The position numbers were made by a program, and so were the translations under genes. Below the pieces are notes generated by a model. The model was not told the origin of the DNA and searched no databases. It was given only the letters and a program-made list of their open reading frames with translations. This document shows positions 34,889 through 46,328 of a stretch of DNA of 64,000 nt, one piece after another (position 1 is the first letter of the stretch; the number at the start of each line of letters is the position of its first letter). This stretch comes from Anaeramoeba flamelloides. Its lineage: Eukaryota; Metamonada; Anaeramoebidae. The stretch lies in assembly GCA_027625915.1 (NCBI GenBank), contig JANTQA010000026.1, forward strand, positions 3,038,001 to 3,102,000. Reading direction: 5' to 3'.

Positions 34889-37800
34889 TTAACAACACTT
34901 TTTTTTGCTTGGTTTTTGATCATCAAGTATGATAGTTGGCAGCTGTTCGTCATCATAAAAATCGTCTTTAAAAACAGTTTGCCCAAGGTCTTCTGGTAAA
35001 TTTTTTGATAAGCCTACGAACATTTCCACAATTCCCTTCCCTGTTTTTGCCGATGATTCATAAAATAGCAAACCATTGTCTTCTGCATACTGTTTTGCCT
35101 CCATGGTTTTTACGTTTTGTTGGTTAAGATCTACTTTGTTTCCACAAAGAACAATTTTTACATTTTGTGGCCCTTGCTCTTTTAGTTCAATTACCCAATC
35201 TTTGGCCCTATCGAATGTATCAAACCTCGTTACATCATAGCAGACAATTGCCCCCTTGGCACCTCGATAATACCTATGAAAGTATCAGAAAAAAATATTA
35301 TTACAAGAAAAATAAATAATAATTTTTTTGCAATTTTTTAAAAGTCAAAAAATTTTGAAATCTTTCATAATTTTTTGGGTTATTATTTTTCTCATTGTGT
35401 TGGTTAAAAAATTGTAAATTTATTAATTTTTGATTTGGGTAATGTACTAATGAAAATATGTACTCAACTAGTTTGTAATGATTGAAAATCGAATCTCCCT
35501 TAACTAATATTTTTTGAATTTTTTGGACTATATGATATAAGCTAAAAAAACAACTTTGGATATTTTTAAAAAAGAAATCACAGAAATCACAGAAATCATA
35601 GAAACCTAAAAGATAAATTTTCTAAATAAATTGAAAATAATAGGAAAAATTTCGGAAAAAACTCTAATTTCCTGATCAAATAAAAAAAGTATATGGTGTT
35701 CATTAATATTTCAAATCAAGTCTCTATTCGAAGATTCTTATTTTATTAATTTAAAACCGAACATATTTGTAGAAAATGAAAATTTCAATTTGAAAAAAGT
35801 CCAAATTCTTTAAAGAATGCATGAAGGGGTTTTAGTTTTATAAGCATTTTTATTCAAATCAATTTATAATACAATGATAGACTGAGAAACTATATGATTT
35901 ACATTTAGTTATTACTATAGTTGGTGTAAAGGATGGATCACTCTATCAACCAAATCAAAACAAAAAGAATAAAACTCTTGATCTTATCATTGATTGAACC
36001 AAGTATCTTTTTTGTTGTTTTTTCAAAGAATAAATTTTATTTCAAGGATCTCTTTTTTGATCAAATAAAATTTTTCTTTGTAAAAATATATTGCCCAATT
36101 AGCCCAAAACACATCAACTATTATATCGCGATTACTTTTTAATCACGATTTTTTGTCAATTATCCCTATTTTTAAATAATTTTCGTGATTTTATAGAATA
36201 TTGCGATTTGTCATATTATCGCGTAATTTTAAAGAATATCACGATTTTCTAAAATATAGCGATTTGATAACAATAATTGCGATTTTTTTTAAACTTAATC
36301 GTGAATTAAGCATGATATCATCAAAACCTCTATTATAGAATATCGTAGTTTGTGCTTTGCTTAGTGATAAGATTAATCAATTGCTTGTTTGTCTTATTTT
36401 GGCACATTAACACAATGCTAAATGTATAAAATGATCAATTTAATAGAGGTTAAATGCATGCCCAAAAGTGTTATACTCACCTAGGGGAATGTTTAAGTGG
36501 AGTATGAGCTAATTTGGTTGTGATCAAAGTACATTTAATTTTTTCTCTCAAGTTGAACCCATTAAAAGCAGTAATTTAGTAAAAGAAATGTACAAAATTA
36601 ACCAAAAAAAAAAAATGAACTCAAAACATTTGTGGTTAAATTTTGATCATTGTTTTTCAAATTTACTAGAGTGAAAATTTTTAATTTTCACAAAATTAAA
36701 AAAAAAATTTAATTTCTAAATTTTCCAAAAAGATAATTAATGAAACAGATCTCTTAAAAGAAGCAAGAAGAAAAAACAAGAATTATTTACCAAAATAGAA
36801 CAAATAGAAATGGATTAAATTTATCACAAGAAGGAACTTATGGAATTTAGAAAAAACCAACACCAAAAAATACCTTAATAACCTAACAATAAATATATAT
36901 GAAATCATTAAATTTCTTATTAAATTCCAATCTATTTCATAATTTTTTTTTTGTCTTTGAAATTCCAATAATATTTCATTTAAATTTCATTTTGTGAGTT
37001 TTGATAAAAATTTCGGGTTTCTAGAAAAATCCTCAAAATTTTTAATGAAAATTATTAAATGATTTTTTTAATGAAATTTCAATGTAATTATCACTACAAC
37101 TCTTGAAAAATATTCATTAGATTTTGATCGCCTTTTCAATCAACTCAAGTACATTTTCAATCAACTCGAGTACAATTGGGAAGATAAAAAAAAATTATAC
37201 TTTTAATAAAGCGATTTAATCATTGTGTAAAAAATTCAACATACATATTAATTGTTAAAATAACTTTTCATTTTCAGTATTATTTATAATTAATAGGGAT
37301 TTTCCGTAATAGAAATTACATTATTGAATATAAAAATATAGTTGGAAAGAAAGATCCTTATTTTGATTTAATACATCAAGTATACACAGAAAATGCTTTT
37401 AAAAAATCAAAAGATATTCCTTCATTTTTTGAAATCTAATTTTTTTTTTGGAAATTTTTTTTCATATTTTATTTTACAGAATTTATTTAATGTAAAGATA
37501 TTCTGTAATTTCTGTTCAGAAATACAATTTTTTGATAATTTTTTTTTTACAAAATTAAAGTAATATGTAAAAATGGTAAACTAAAATAATTTCATAGTAA
37601 TAGTACGAATTTGAAATCACGAGAAAAATATATAACTCGATGAGAAGAAACATATTTTAATAAAAAAGAGTTTCAAGAGATAAGAAAAAAGTTTTAGATT
37701 AACAAATTAAAGTGAATAGCACATTATTTATTTTATCATATCCCATATAAAAAGAAGTTTTAATGAAAAAATTCAAATTCGATAAAAAATAACATGTGTA

Positions 37801-40800
37801 TTAATAAATTATGATACTTATTAAGATAAGACCCAGAAATTGAAAAAATAAAAGCGAAAACTAATTTTTTTTGTTTTGTCTCAATTTTTTAAATTAAAAA
37901 ACTTTTTTGATTTTTTGATCTTTTTAATTTCAAAAAAATTATCTATTTTGGAATTTCTGTTCCATAATTCATTTTATGTAATTTCTGCCCCGTAATTCAT
38001 TTTTTGTAAAAATATTACATAAAAAGATGACTGATCTTGAAAATTTCAACAAAAAAATCGTTTTTGGAATTTCTCTTCCGAAATTCATTTTATGCAAAAA
38101 GGTTATGTAAAAACCCTAATATAAATGTTTCATTTTTATTCAACATGATTATTAATTGTAAAAATTACTTTCCATTTCGAGCCATGTTTACAATTAATAC
38201 AAACTTTTCATTTTTATGGAAGATAGTTATTCAGTTTTTCTATTAGTATATTGAAAAAAAAATTTATAAAGGTTTCCTTTTTTTTATTTTGTACTTTTTC
38301 TTTTTAGTAATTTTTTTTTTGTTTGACTTTGAAATAATGATGCAATATAAAATTTGGTGTTTTTTTTTCGAGTCTTTTTATTTTACTTTTGTGTTTTTTT
38401 TTTCTTCTTCTAACAACAACAAAAATATCTCAAAAAAAAAAAAAAAAAAAAGGAGCCCTAAATCCCCAAATAAAACAATAATAGAAAAACTTTGTATTAA
38501 AAGAAATTTGAGGTTAGTTAAGAAAAACTTTAGGAGCAATGACTTTCGAAGATTCGTTCAATGTTGATATACGAAAAAATTTTTAATTGCATCATTTTTA
38601 TTACTAATTTTTGATTTTCGTTTTTTCTTTTTTCTATTTTTAGTATTGGTATTTCTCCTTTCTCACACAAAACAATAAAAAAAAAAATAAATATCTCCTT
38701 TGAAAATTCAATAAAATTTTATTTATTTTTGATATAATTTTCATTTATTTTTCAACAATTTTCATTTTATTCCAAAAATTTTATTGAAATTTCCTGGTAA
38801 CTTCAATAATATTTCAATGATATTTTCATTAGATTTCATTAAAAAATTCAATCGATTTTTAATCAAATTTCATTTTATTTTCTTAAAAGTTTCCTTGAAA
38901 AATAGTACCAATTCATATTATTTTTCTATTCATGTAAAAGTTGACCAATGTTCTTTAAAAAACAATGTAAAGAATTCATACAAGAAGAAAATAATAATAT
39001 CAATAGTTCCATCATGAATTATATTACCAAAATACCATTTAAAGGTTTGGATTTGTTAACATCAAAATTTTTTGCTCAGTTTAAACAGAGAAATTGACAG
39101 TGGCATGAATGGAAAAGTAAGAAAACGTTATATTATTGTTTATCCATGTACAATAAAATAGAATTTGCCCAGAAAAATATTCCAACATTTCCCTGATTTA
39201 GGCTAAATTTAATTTACAGAAACAAATAAGGTTTTCAATAACAAACTAAGGAAATTAAGAAATGGCATTCGTTTAAAAAAGTACCATGATGAATTAGAAA
39301 AACAAGAAGAAGAAAAATTTATTCAAAATTTTACAGATCACTATCATTAAATATTTTTTTCAGAAAAAAATTAAACATTTGCTAATTTTTCACTTTTTAA
39401 TAACTCTACTTAAAATAAACCTTATTGTTCAATAAAGAAATCTTTGATCAAAATGTATTTTTAAAGATATTTAACAATTTAATGTTGTAAAATCCATTTT
39501 TTCCATGAAGGTTTTGTTTCAAATTTCAAAGTAAAAAATTTTCAACAAATTGAAGATCAGATCTTGTTACTGAACACGATCATGAAAAAATTTGTTCAAA
39601 AAAAATTAAACATTTTGAAATTTTACGTTTTTAATAACTCCAAGTAGAATAAGCACGATTGATTAATAAGAAAGATCTTTGATGAAAAATTATTTTGAAA
39701 GGTATTTTACAAAATAAGTTGAAAAATCCAATTTTTACAGGTTATATTAAGATTTTTTTTCCAATTAATAGTGAAAAAATTTTATATATTATTTTTTTCA
39801 CATTTAAGTGGTTATGTTATAATATCTTGACAAACTTTTTTAAATTTAATAAATATTTTTCAAATAGGAAATCAATTATTTTTACTATTAAAGAATTATT
39901 TATTGTTTTAAATTTAAAAAAACCTCTTTTTTTGATTTTCCGTTAGGTTTTTTTTAATTTTTGAAATAAACAGAAAATTTTAATAAATTTTCTGTTTATT
40001 TCAAAAAGTAAAAAAAACCTAGGACACTTAACGTTAGGTTTTCCAGAATTAAAAAGAATAAAGCAAAATCTATGGATTTTAAGATAAAATTGAAAACCTC
40101 ATGAAAACCTAGGCACTTGACGACACTTGACGGACACTTTCTTTAGGTTTTCTAGAACCCAAAAGAATAGAGTAAAATCTATAGGATTTTGCTCGATTCT
40201 TTCAAATACTGGAAAAGCTAGGAAACCGGAATATTAATCATGAGGGATTTTTTTTTCTATATTTCAGTCTTATTAGATTAACAAAGAATTTTTAAAACTA
40301 TTAGTTATATTCTATTAAAGTAAATATCTTAAAGTTGAATTCAAACAAAAATTCATATTGTGCAAGTATTTAAAAAAATTTTACCAAAAAAACATCTTTT
40401 TTGCTGGACATAGAGACTTTTAAAAATCGTAGTACAACTAACAACAATAAATACAATATCTTCAATAATTCAAAGTTCAGAAAATGTTAATGATTTTGTA
40501 AATAAATGTTATTATTAAAAGGGATGAAATGTCAATAAAATTTTTTGTTTTATCTACAGTCGTTTTAAAAAAGTGAGGACTTTTTTAAAACTTTTATCAA
40601 GTTTTCTATTTTCAAAAAGTGAAAACTTTTTCAGAATTAAAACTTTTATCAAGTTTTCTATTTTAATAAAGCGATGGCCCATTTATTAAATGCGAGGTAG
40701 AGGTTGGTGTGTGAAGGAAAGCACTTTTTTCAAAAAGAGTTTTAATTCTGGCAAAACCATAAAATAAAAAATTACTCACTTTTTTAAAATGACTTATACA

Positions 40801-42428
40801 AAATTTTTAATTTCATTGTTTCATACTAGTGCTAGAAGATCCAAAAGACTTGTTAATTTTGTCTTTTTGAATTCTTTTCAAATTATCAGCTTTAAGGCGG
40901 CGAGTGCAGTAAATTACTTAACAAACAAGTAGAATTGGTAAAGCTGTTTTAAAAAAGTGTGGACTCGAAGTTTTGTAAGTAGGGCTTAAAATTGTCTAAT
41001 TCAGATGTTTTAATCAGTTCAGTCAACACCTAGCAAAAGTTTTAGTACACACTTTTCTAAAACAGCTGTACCAGAGAAAAAATTAAATAAAAAAGAATTT
41101 TTCTTTTATTTTCTTAATTGTTTTTTATTTTTTAATATCATATGAGATTGTTGAGAAAACAATGTAGAATATGGTGGGTTATTTGTCGAGACTCAAAATA
41201 ATTAAACAAAGCCTTTACAAAATAGGAACAAAATCTCACTCACTACATTTGATATGAGATTTCTGAAATTCTTTTGTTGCTACTAATTACATATAATCGA
41301 GATTGTTTTGTCAAATATAGTAGAACTCTATTTATTTACATGATCGTTTCTTGCGTGAAGTTTAAATAAGAGGAAATTGAAAGAAAAAAGTGATCTAAAA
41401 ATTTACCAAGATCTTCTTTGATAGTAATACAAACTCTTTGAAAGTGTTTTTTTTTTTATTTTTAAAAAATTTCTAACAATTGAAATTTTAGGTAAGATCT
41501 TTTTTTAGTCCAAGTTGTGTGGTTTTGTTTTCTTCTTTTTTGAAGGAGTTTTTGGAGAATTAAAAGAAAAACCTAATTTTTATTCAGAAAACAGCAAAAA
41601 TGATTTCAAAATATAATTCTTTTGAATACAGAAAATATTTTGTCTTTACAAAACAGATAAACACTTTAGTGTTCTCGTTTAATCTTCGAGAATATTTTTG
41701 TTTCTGAAAAACATCAAACAAAAGCATTATAAAAAGCTTTTTTTTTCCTTCTAGACTATTATGTCAAGATGTTCTGGTCATTAAAAAGAAGGGAAATAAA
41801 AATGTTAAACTTTTGTTGTATTAATTTTTTTTTTTTGTTTTGAACTGTGAATTTCAAGGACCCAAAATTATTGATACTAAAAAGAAATACATAACATAAA
41901 GAATGGTTTTTTTTTTGTTTACTGAGCTTTAACAATTAAGAAAAGAAAGGACAAATAACTAAGGACGGGATATTCACTTCTTCAAATGAAACAAAAGAAA
42001 TCAAAAATTAAAAAAAAAAATACAAGTGAAAGAAAGTTTTACATTGGTGCAAGGGACTGAAACCTTTCTTGTCCAGCTGTATCCTATTTTAAGAAATTGT
42101 TAAATAATCAGAATTGAAATTTTTTGTGGTTTTTAATTAAAAAAAAGAATTTAAGTGGTAAACAAGAAGACAGCTGAAAAAACTAATTTGTTTGTGATGT
42201 TTAACTTGGTGTTCGAGTTCAAAAAAAAAAACAAACCCAGATCTGAAGTTGCTTAATTTCTGTACCAATATTTACACTATGATTAACGAATGCTGCACCA
42301 ACTGTTGGTTCTTGTTCTTCCAGAAATTCGTTTTTAGAAAAACGTAAAAGAACAGAGGACTTTCCGACAGAAGAGTCTCCAAGCAAAACAATTTTGTGTT
42401 GTACGTCAGTTGAATTTAGAAATGTCAT
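34889..42428 (-). CDS. Rab5-type small GTPase
   Basis: Three exons, 42428-42237, 42083-42043 (only 41 nt) and 35273-34889, joined in frame to 205 residues. P-loop GDSSVGKS is at residues 17-24. The switch I region reads VGAAFVNHSV, like the Rab5 signature IGAAFLTQTV. The exon junctions rebuild [29 protein letters not shown], a Rab5-like switch II with catalytic Gln intact. GNKVD and ESSAK give guanine specificity, and the C-terminal KKKCC is a double geranylgeranylation site. The expected role is early endosome tethering and fusion on the cytosolic face. Introns are 153 bp (GTTTGT..ATAG) and 6769 bp (GTAAAA..ATAG). The long intron is supported because residues are contiguous in the family alignment and the split codon AT|G is restored. 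Two separate partial genes is the less likely alternative. Confidence 0.85.
35790..36331 (+). mobile_element. ATCGCGAT-rich repeat element, copy C (truncated)
   Basis: Matches copy A from TTCTTTAAAGAA through ACCAAGTATCTTTTTTGTTG and TATTATATCGCGATTACTT to the shared end ATATCATCAAAACCTCT. The left inverted end is missing, so it is truncated or too diverged. It lies in the Rab5-type intron. Confidence 0.6.
38948..39350 (+). pseudogene. Possible nested small gene or pseudogene inside the Rab5-type intron
   Basis: On the strand opposite Rab5, 38948-39116 and 39220-39350 join in frame across a 103-bp intron (GTAAGA..TTTACAG) to 99 codons plus stop. The second exon reads TNKVFNNKLRKLRNGIRLKK, then YHDELEKQEEEKF, clearly protein-like with Glu/Lys coiled-coil character. 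Codon 50 of the first exon is an in-frame TGA (39095-39097) just before QWHEWK. That makes it a pseudogene unless the first exon model is wrong. I do not recognise the family. Its base composition stands out from the surrounding intron. Confidence 0.4.
39943..40226. repeat. Hairpin repeat family, copy 2 (three hairpins)
   Basis: Three successive hairpins begin with AGGTTTT and end with its inverse (about 39943-40022, 40032-40110 and 40144-40219). They are separated by GACACTTAACG and CACTTGACG linkers. The linker and hairpin sequences recur inverted at 28690-28862. Confidence 0.6.
40557..40794. mobile_element. 238-bp MITE, TA flanked
   Basis: Ends CAGTCGTTTTAAAAAAGTGA and its inverse (AAGTCATTTTAAAAAAGTGA), with TA outside both ends (40555-40556 and 40795-40796). 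CAGT-type ends with a TA duplication indicate a non-autonomous Tc1/mariner element. Confidence 0.75.
40941..41068. mobile_element. 128-bp MITE, TA flanked
   Basis: Ends AAGCTGTTTTAAAAAAGTGT and CAGCTGTTTTAGAAAAGTGT (inverted), with TA at 40939-40940 and 41069-41070. The ends are close to those of the MITE at 40557, so both belong to one family. Confidence 0.75.
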
Positions 42429-45400
42429 TAATTTGGCAAGTTATTCTAAGAATAAAAACGAAAAGCAATTGGTTTATTATTTTGGAAAAAAAATAAAAAA
42501 TGAAATGTTGAATTTTATTTCAAACATTTGTAGACTAAACACTGTACCCTAATTTGTTCTAAAGGGGATTACACAACTTACTTTACATTTTAAAAGATTA
42601 TTTAATCTCAAAATAATGATCCTCGACATTTGAATCTTATTTTTGAAAATTATATTCGATAAAAATGTGTAGTAATTAGAACTTCAAAAACTCTCCAATC
42701 TCTTTGTCTCACAATTAATTCTTAAAAAAACTGAAATTGTTGAATTGAGTTTCTTGATCGGATCAGTCTAATTTGCTTGTTTATTTTTTTAATTTTTTTC
42801 TCAAAAAATTGAATACTTTTCACATTAAGGACAAACCGAATATGTCGTAAATTAGAGATTACTTTACAATTGAATTTCAAGTTTATTTAGCAGTAAGAAT
42901 TTCAAATCAACCAGAAAAATGAAAATTCTAATTTTTCAGAAATTATCTCCTAATTGGAAAGATATTATTACCAAAAAAAAATCCTCCCTAATGTACACTC
43001 AAATATCTGTAGATGGTTTAGTCTTAATAATAAAAGTACAACAACACCAAAAATAAAGGATAAATTGGAAATAAATATATACCCTTTTATCACCAAATTA
43101 TGGATAAAATAAAATTGAAAAAACGAAAAATAAATTAATCTCAAAAAAGTCTAACAGAAATTGAAATTGAAGTTCAATAAAATCTTTCATTAATTTCAAA
43201 TCTTATTCACTCAAGATTTATTTCATCTGTATAAGATAATCATAAAAAGTGAGGCATTTTTTTTTTTTACATTTCAACAAAAATATCGTATTTTTTAGTA
43301 GATCTATTAATGAAATGGTTATTTCTTACAACTTGAAGTATCAATACTGCCTGAGTCATATTTTTTTATCTCTGTTTCATAATATTTTTATTAAATTATT
43401 TCTAAATTATGAAAATTAAAAATTTGTTTTTTTTCTGAAAAAATAATTCATAACTAATTTCAAGACAAAAATTGGCAATAGAAAGGTGCAAGGATGATTT
43501 TTTAAAAAATAAGATAGAGTTTTTAGTAATTCTTTATATTGGAAATTTTTATTGGAACTAAAAATCTTAATAAAACATTTTTTATATTCAAAAAGAAATT
43601 ACTTTTCTCTTATTTTCACTTAAAAAAAATATCAGATAAAATCTGAGATTAGAAAAATTAATATATTTTATTTATTTAAATTCATATTAAAAAACAGAAT
43701 AAATAAGAATTAAAAATTAATACACGACTTTTATTTTTTATGTAATTGTAAATATTTTTGTGAGGATTGAGTTTCATAAAGATATTTAAAAATAAAATTT
43801 CCGCTCTTTTTTATTTTTAAATTATCTCTTGATAAAAAAAGGGGTTTTTTATTAAATTTCAAATTAGGTCAAATTTCAAAATTGGTAAAATTGAATTTTT
43901 TCGTATTTTTGAAGATTTTCTTCATTATTTCCACCAGTATGAAAGTTTTTAATCGTTTTAATGGTGTGGGGTGGGGGAGAAAACTTATTATTTTTTGATT
44001 GGTAGTATTTTATTACTTCAATTGTAGAAAATCCAAAATTTTTAAATCATCAAAACAAAATATTTTTAAACATTTTTCCAAACCCAATTCTAACCATCAA
44101 AGTTAAATGGAATTTTTTTTGGATTAAAACAAGTTTCATAATCCAAATTGGTCTCTTCATTATTTTTTTTTTCAAAATCCTTTCCAAAATTCACTAACAT
44201 GCCATTCAAACCACCAAAACCACTCTAACTTACTTTAACCTAAATTAAACTCACTGAAAAGAGGGTTTTAAATACCCACAGCTAATATATTGAAATGAAA
44301 TTGACTATTTTGCAAAAAATGAGAAAATAACCAATTTTGAAATTTGACTAAATTTGAAAAATTATAATTTTCACTAAAAAGGGGTGGGAATTCTATTAAT
44401 AACTCCTATTAACTTATTTCTTAAAATATTAATAAAACTTCAAGACATAAAAGAATGAAAAGAAAGAGAAAGAAATAAAAGAAAAACCAGACTATTCATC
44501 TTTTTAAATTGGTATTATAAATGGAATTATTGCTACAATATTGGAAATTCCAAATAATAACTTATTTTATCAATAGGATTTTTTTTTTTTTTTTTTTGAG
44601 ATTAATATTATCCTATTAAAAAATTGTTTCATAGCCCCCCTTATTTAAAAAAAAAATATTTATTTAATCTTTCAAAATATTAAATATATTTATATATATA
44701 TATATTTATATATTAATAATTAATCCCTTTTTATTGTAAAAAATTTAAGAATTATTTTAAATTGTTTATTTTTTTTCCCAAAAAAAAATCTTAGACTTCA
44801 AAACTTATTTAATTGTGGGATTATTTACTCATAATCAGTCTTTTTTTTTAAAAAAATTGAAATCTATTTTTTTCTCATTTTTCTTCTCGAAATTTGGCAT
44901 AATTTGATTGAAATAATTTTACCTGAAAATAAAGTAATTTAATTTTTTTTTCATTTTTTTTGTAAAATTATTGAAAAAAATAAAATATTTATAAATATCT
45001 TGAGTCAATTAATAATAACCCTTATAAGAGGATAAATGGAAGAAAAAGGTTACTTTTGGATCTTTGTGATAAAACTTTAATAGTAATAAAAATTGAATAT
45101 TTATAAAAATATCTTAACGAAGAAATTTTTTTACAATTTATTATTTAGAGTTTTTCATAGATAATTTGAATAAATATATCAACAGTTGATGAGACAATAT
45201 TTAAATCCAAAATCAATATTACTATTTTCAATGTCTTATATTACAATTTAGTATATTTTTTTTCTAATTGAAAATATTTTTCATTTTTTTGATTTTTCCT
45301 TTATCTTGTCAAGAGAAAACACGGGTAATTGAATCAAATAGTCATTCATTAGAAACAAATTATACCCGTTTTACAAAAAAAAAATGAAAATATAATATTC

Positions 45401-46328
45401 ACGGGAACTTTTTACTCAAAAAATTATTTTTATTTTTTGGTAGAAATTCCACTTTTAAAATACAATACAAAATATACCACTTAATCAATCGTTTGATATC
45501 GGTTAAAAACTCAACTTTAAATTGATGAAATCAAAAAGTTATAACAATTTTTTTCGAAACCAAACCTGGAAATAAAAATCATTTGAAAGTATACTAATCA
45601 TTATTTTTTAGTAACCTACCAAAAAAAAATTTTTTTTTATACTGGTAAAAAAATAGAAATAAAATTATTTGCTTAAATCCTATTATTTGGGTTATAAATT
45701 GGTCAAATTTTCTTTCATTTCAATATTTTAATTATTATTATTTTTTTATACTTTTTGCTTAGAAGATTATAATGTTTTGAAATTCAGTAAAAGACATCCT
45801 TAAATAAAGAATGTTTAAAGAAAAAAAGAAAAGAAAATTTAAATGATTATCTAAAAAAGTTAATTTAAGATTTAAAACAATCAATAGAAGATTTGCCGAC
45901 AATCTTGTAATGTATCTACCGATTAAATAAAAAAAAGAAATATTAATTCTATAGCAAAACTAATCCCTTCAACACACATAAAAAAATTATTTTAATAATA
46001 AAATAATATACTGGTTTTACATAAAAAAGAGAAAACAAATATTGAAAAAACAAAAAACGATAACAAACAAATTTTAAGAACCTTAAATTTTTATTTCTAT
46101 TATTTTTTAAAAAAAAAAAAATTAATTTTTTTTTGGGGTTGCTAAAGTGTGATTTTTAAAATTAATCAAATTAAAAAAGAGGGCTTTTAGTCTAGAGATT
46201 AAATTTGATTTAAAACTTTTAATAAAAAATAATGAAAATATAAAATTTACATTAAATTTGATTTTGAAAAAGTTTTTTTTCATTTCACAAGACCTATTCT
46301 AAATCTAAATTTAATTTTTTCTTCTTTT
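42429..46328. other. Intergenic, AT-rich
   Basis: No supported gene. An inverted repeat lies at 43856-43887 and 44332-44362, a tract of about 17 T at about 44580-44597, and low-complexity TATA runs at 44680-44715. The Rab5-type promoter should be near 42429-42700. Confidence 0.4.
43856..44362. repeat. About 500-bp segment bounded by 32-bp inverted repeats
   Basis: GGTCAAATTTCAAAATTGGT (43868-43887) is matched by its inverse ACCAATTTTGAAATTTGACT (44331-44350), and the match extends outward. This is possibly a MITE; no target duplication is clear. Confidence 0.4.

Larger units (their letters stand above)
35274..42042 (-). other. Intron 2 of the Rab5-type gene, 6.8 kb
   Basis: Bounded by GTAAAA and CATAG on the minus strand. 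It holds ATCGCGAT repeat copy C, a possible antisense nested gene (38948-39350), hairpin repeats (39943-40226), two MITEs (40557-40794 and 40941-41068), and GATTTCTGT units close to its 3' end. Confidence 0.75.
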
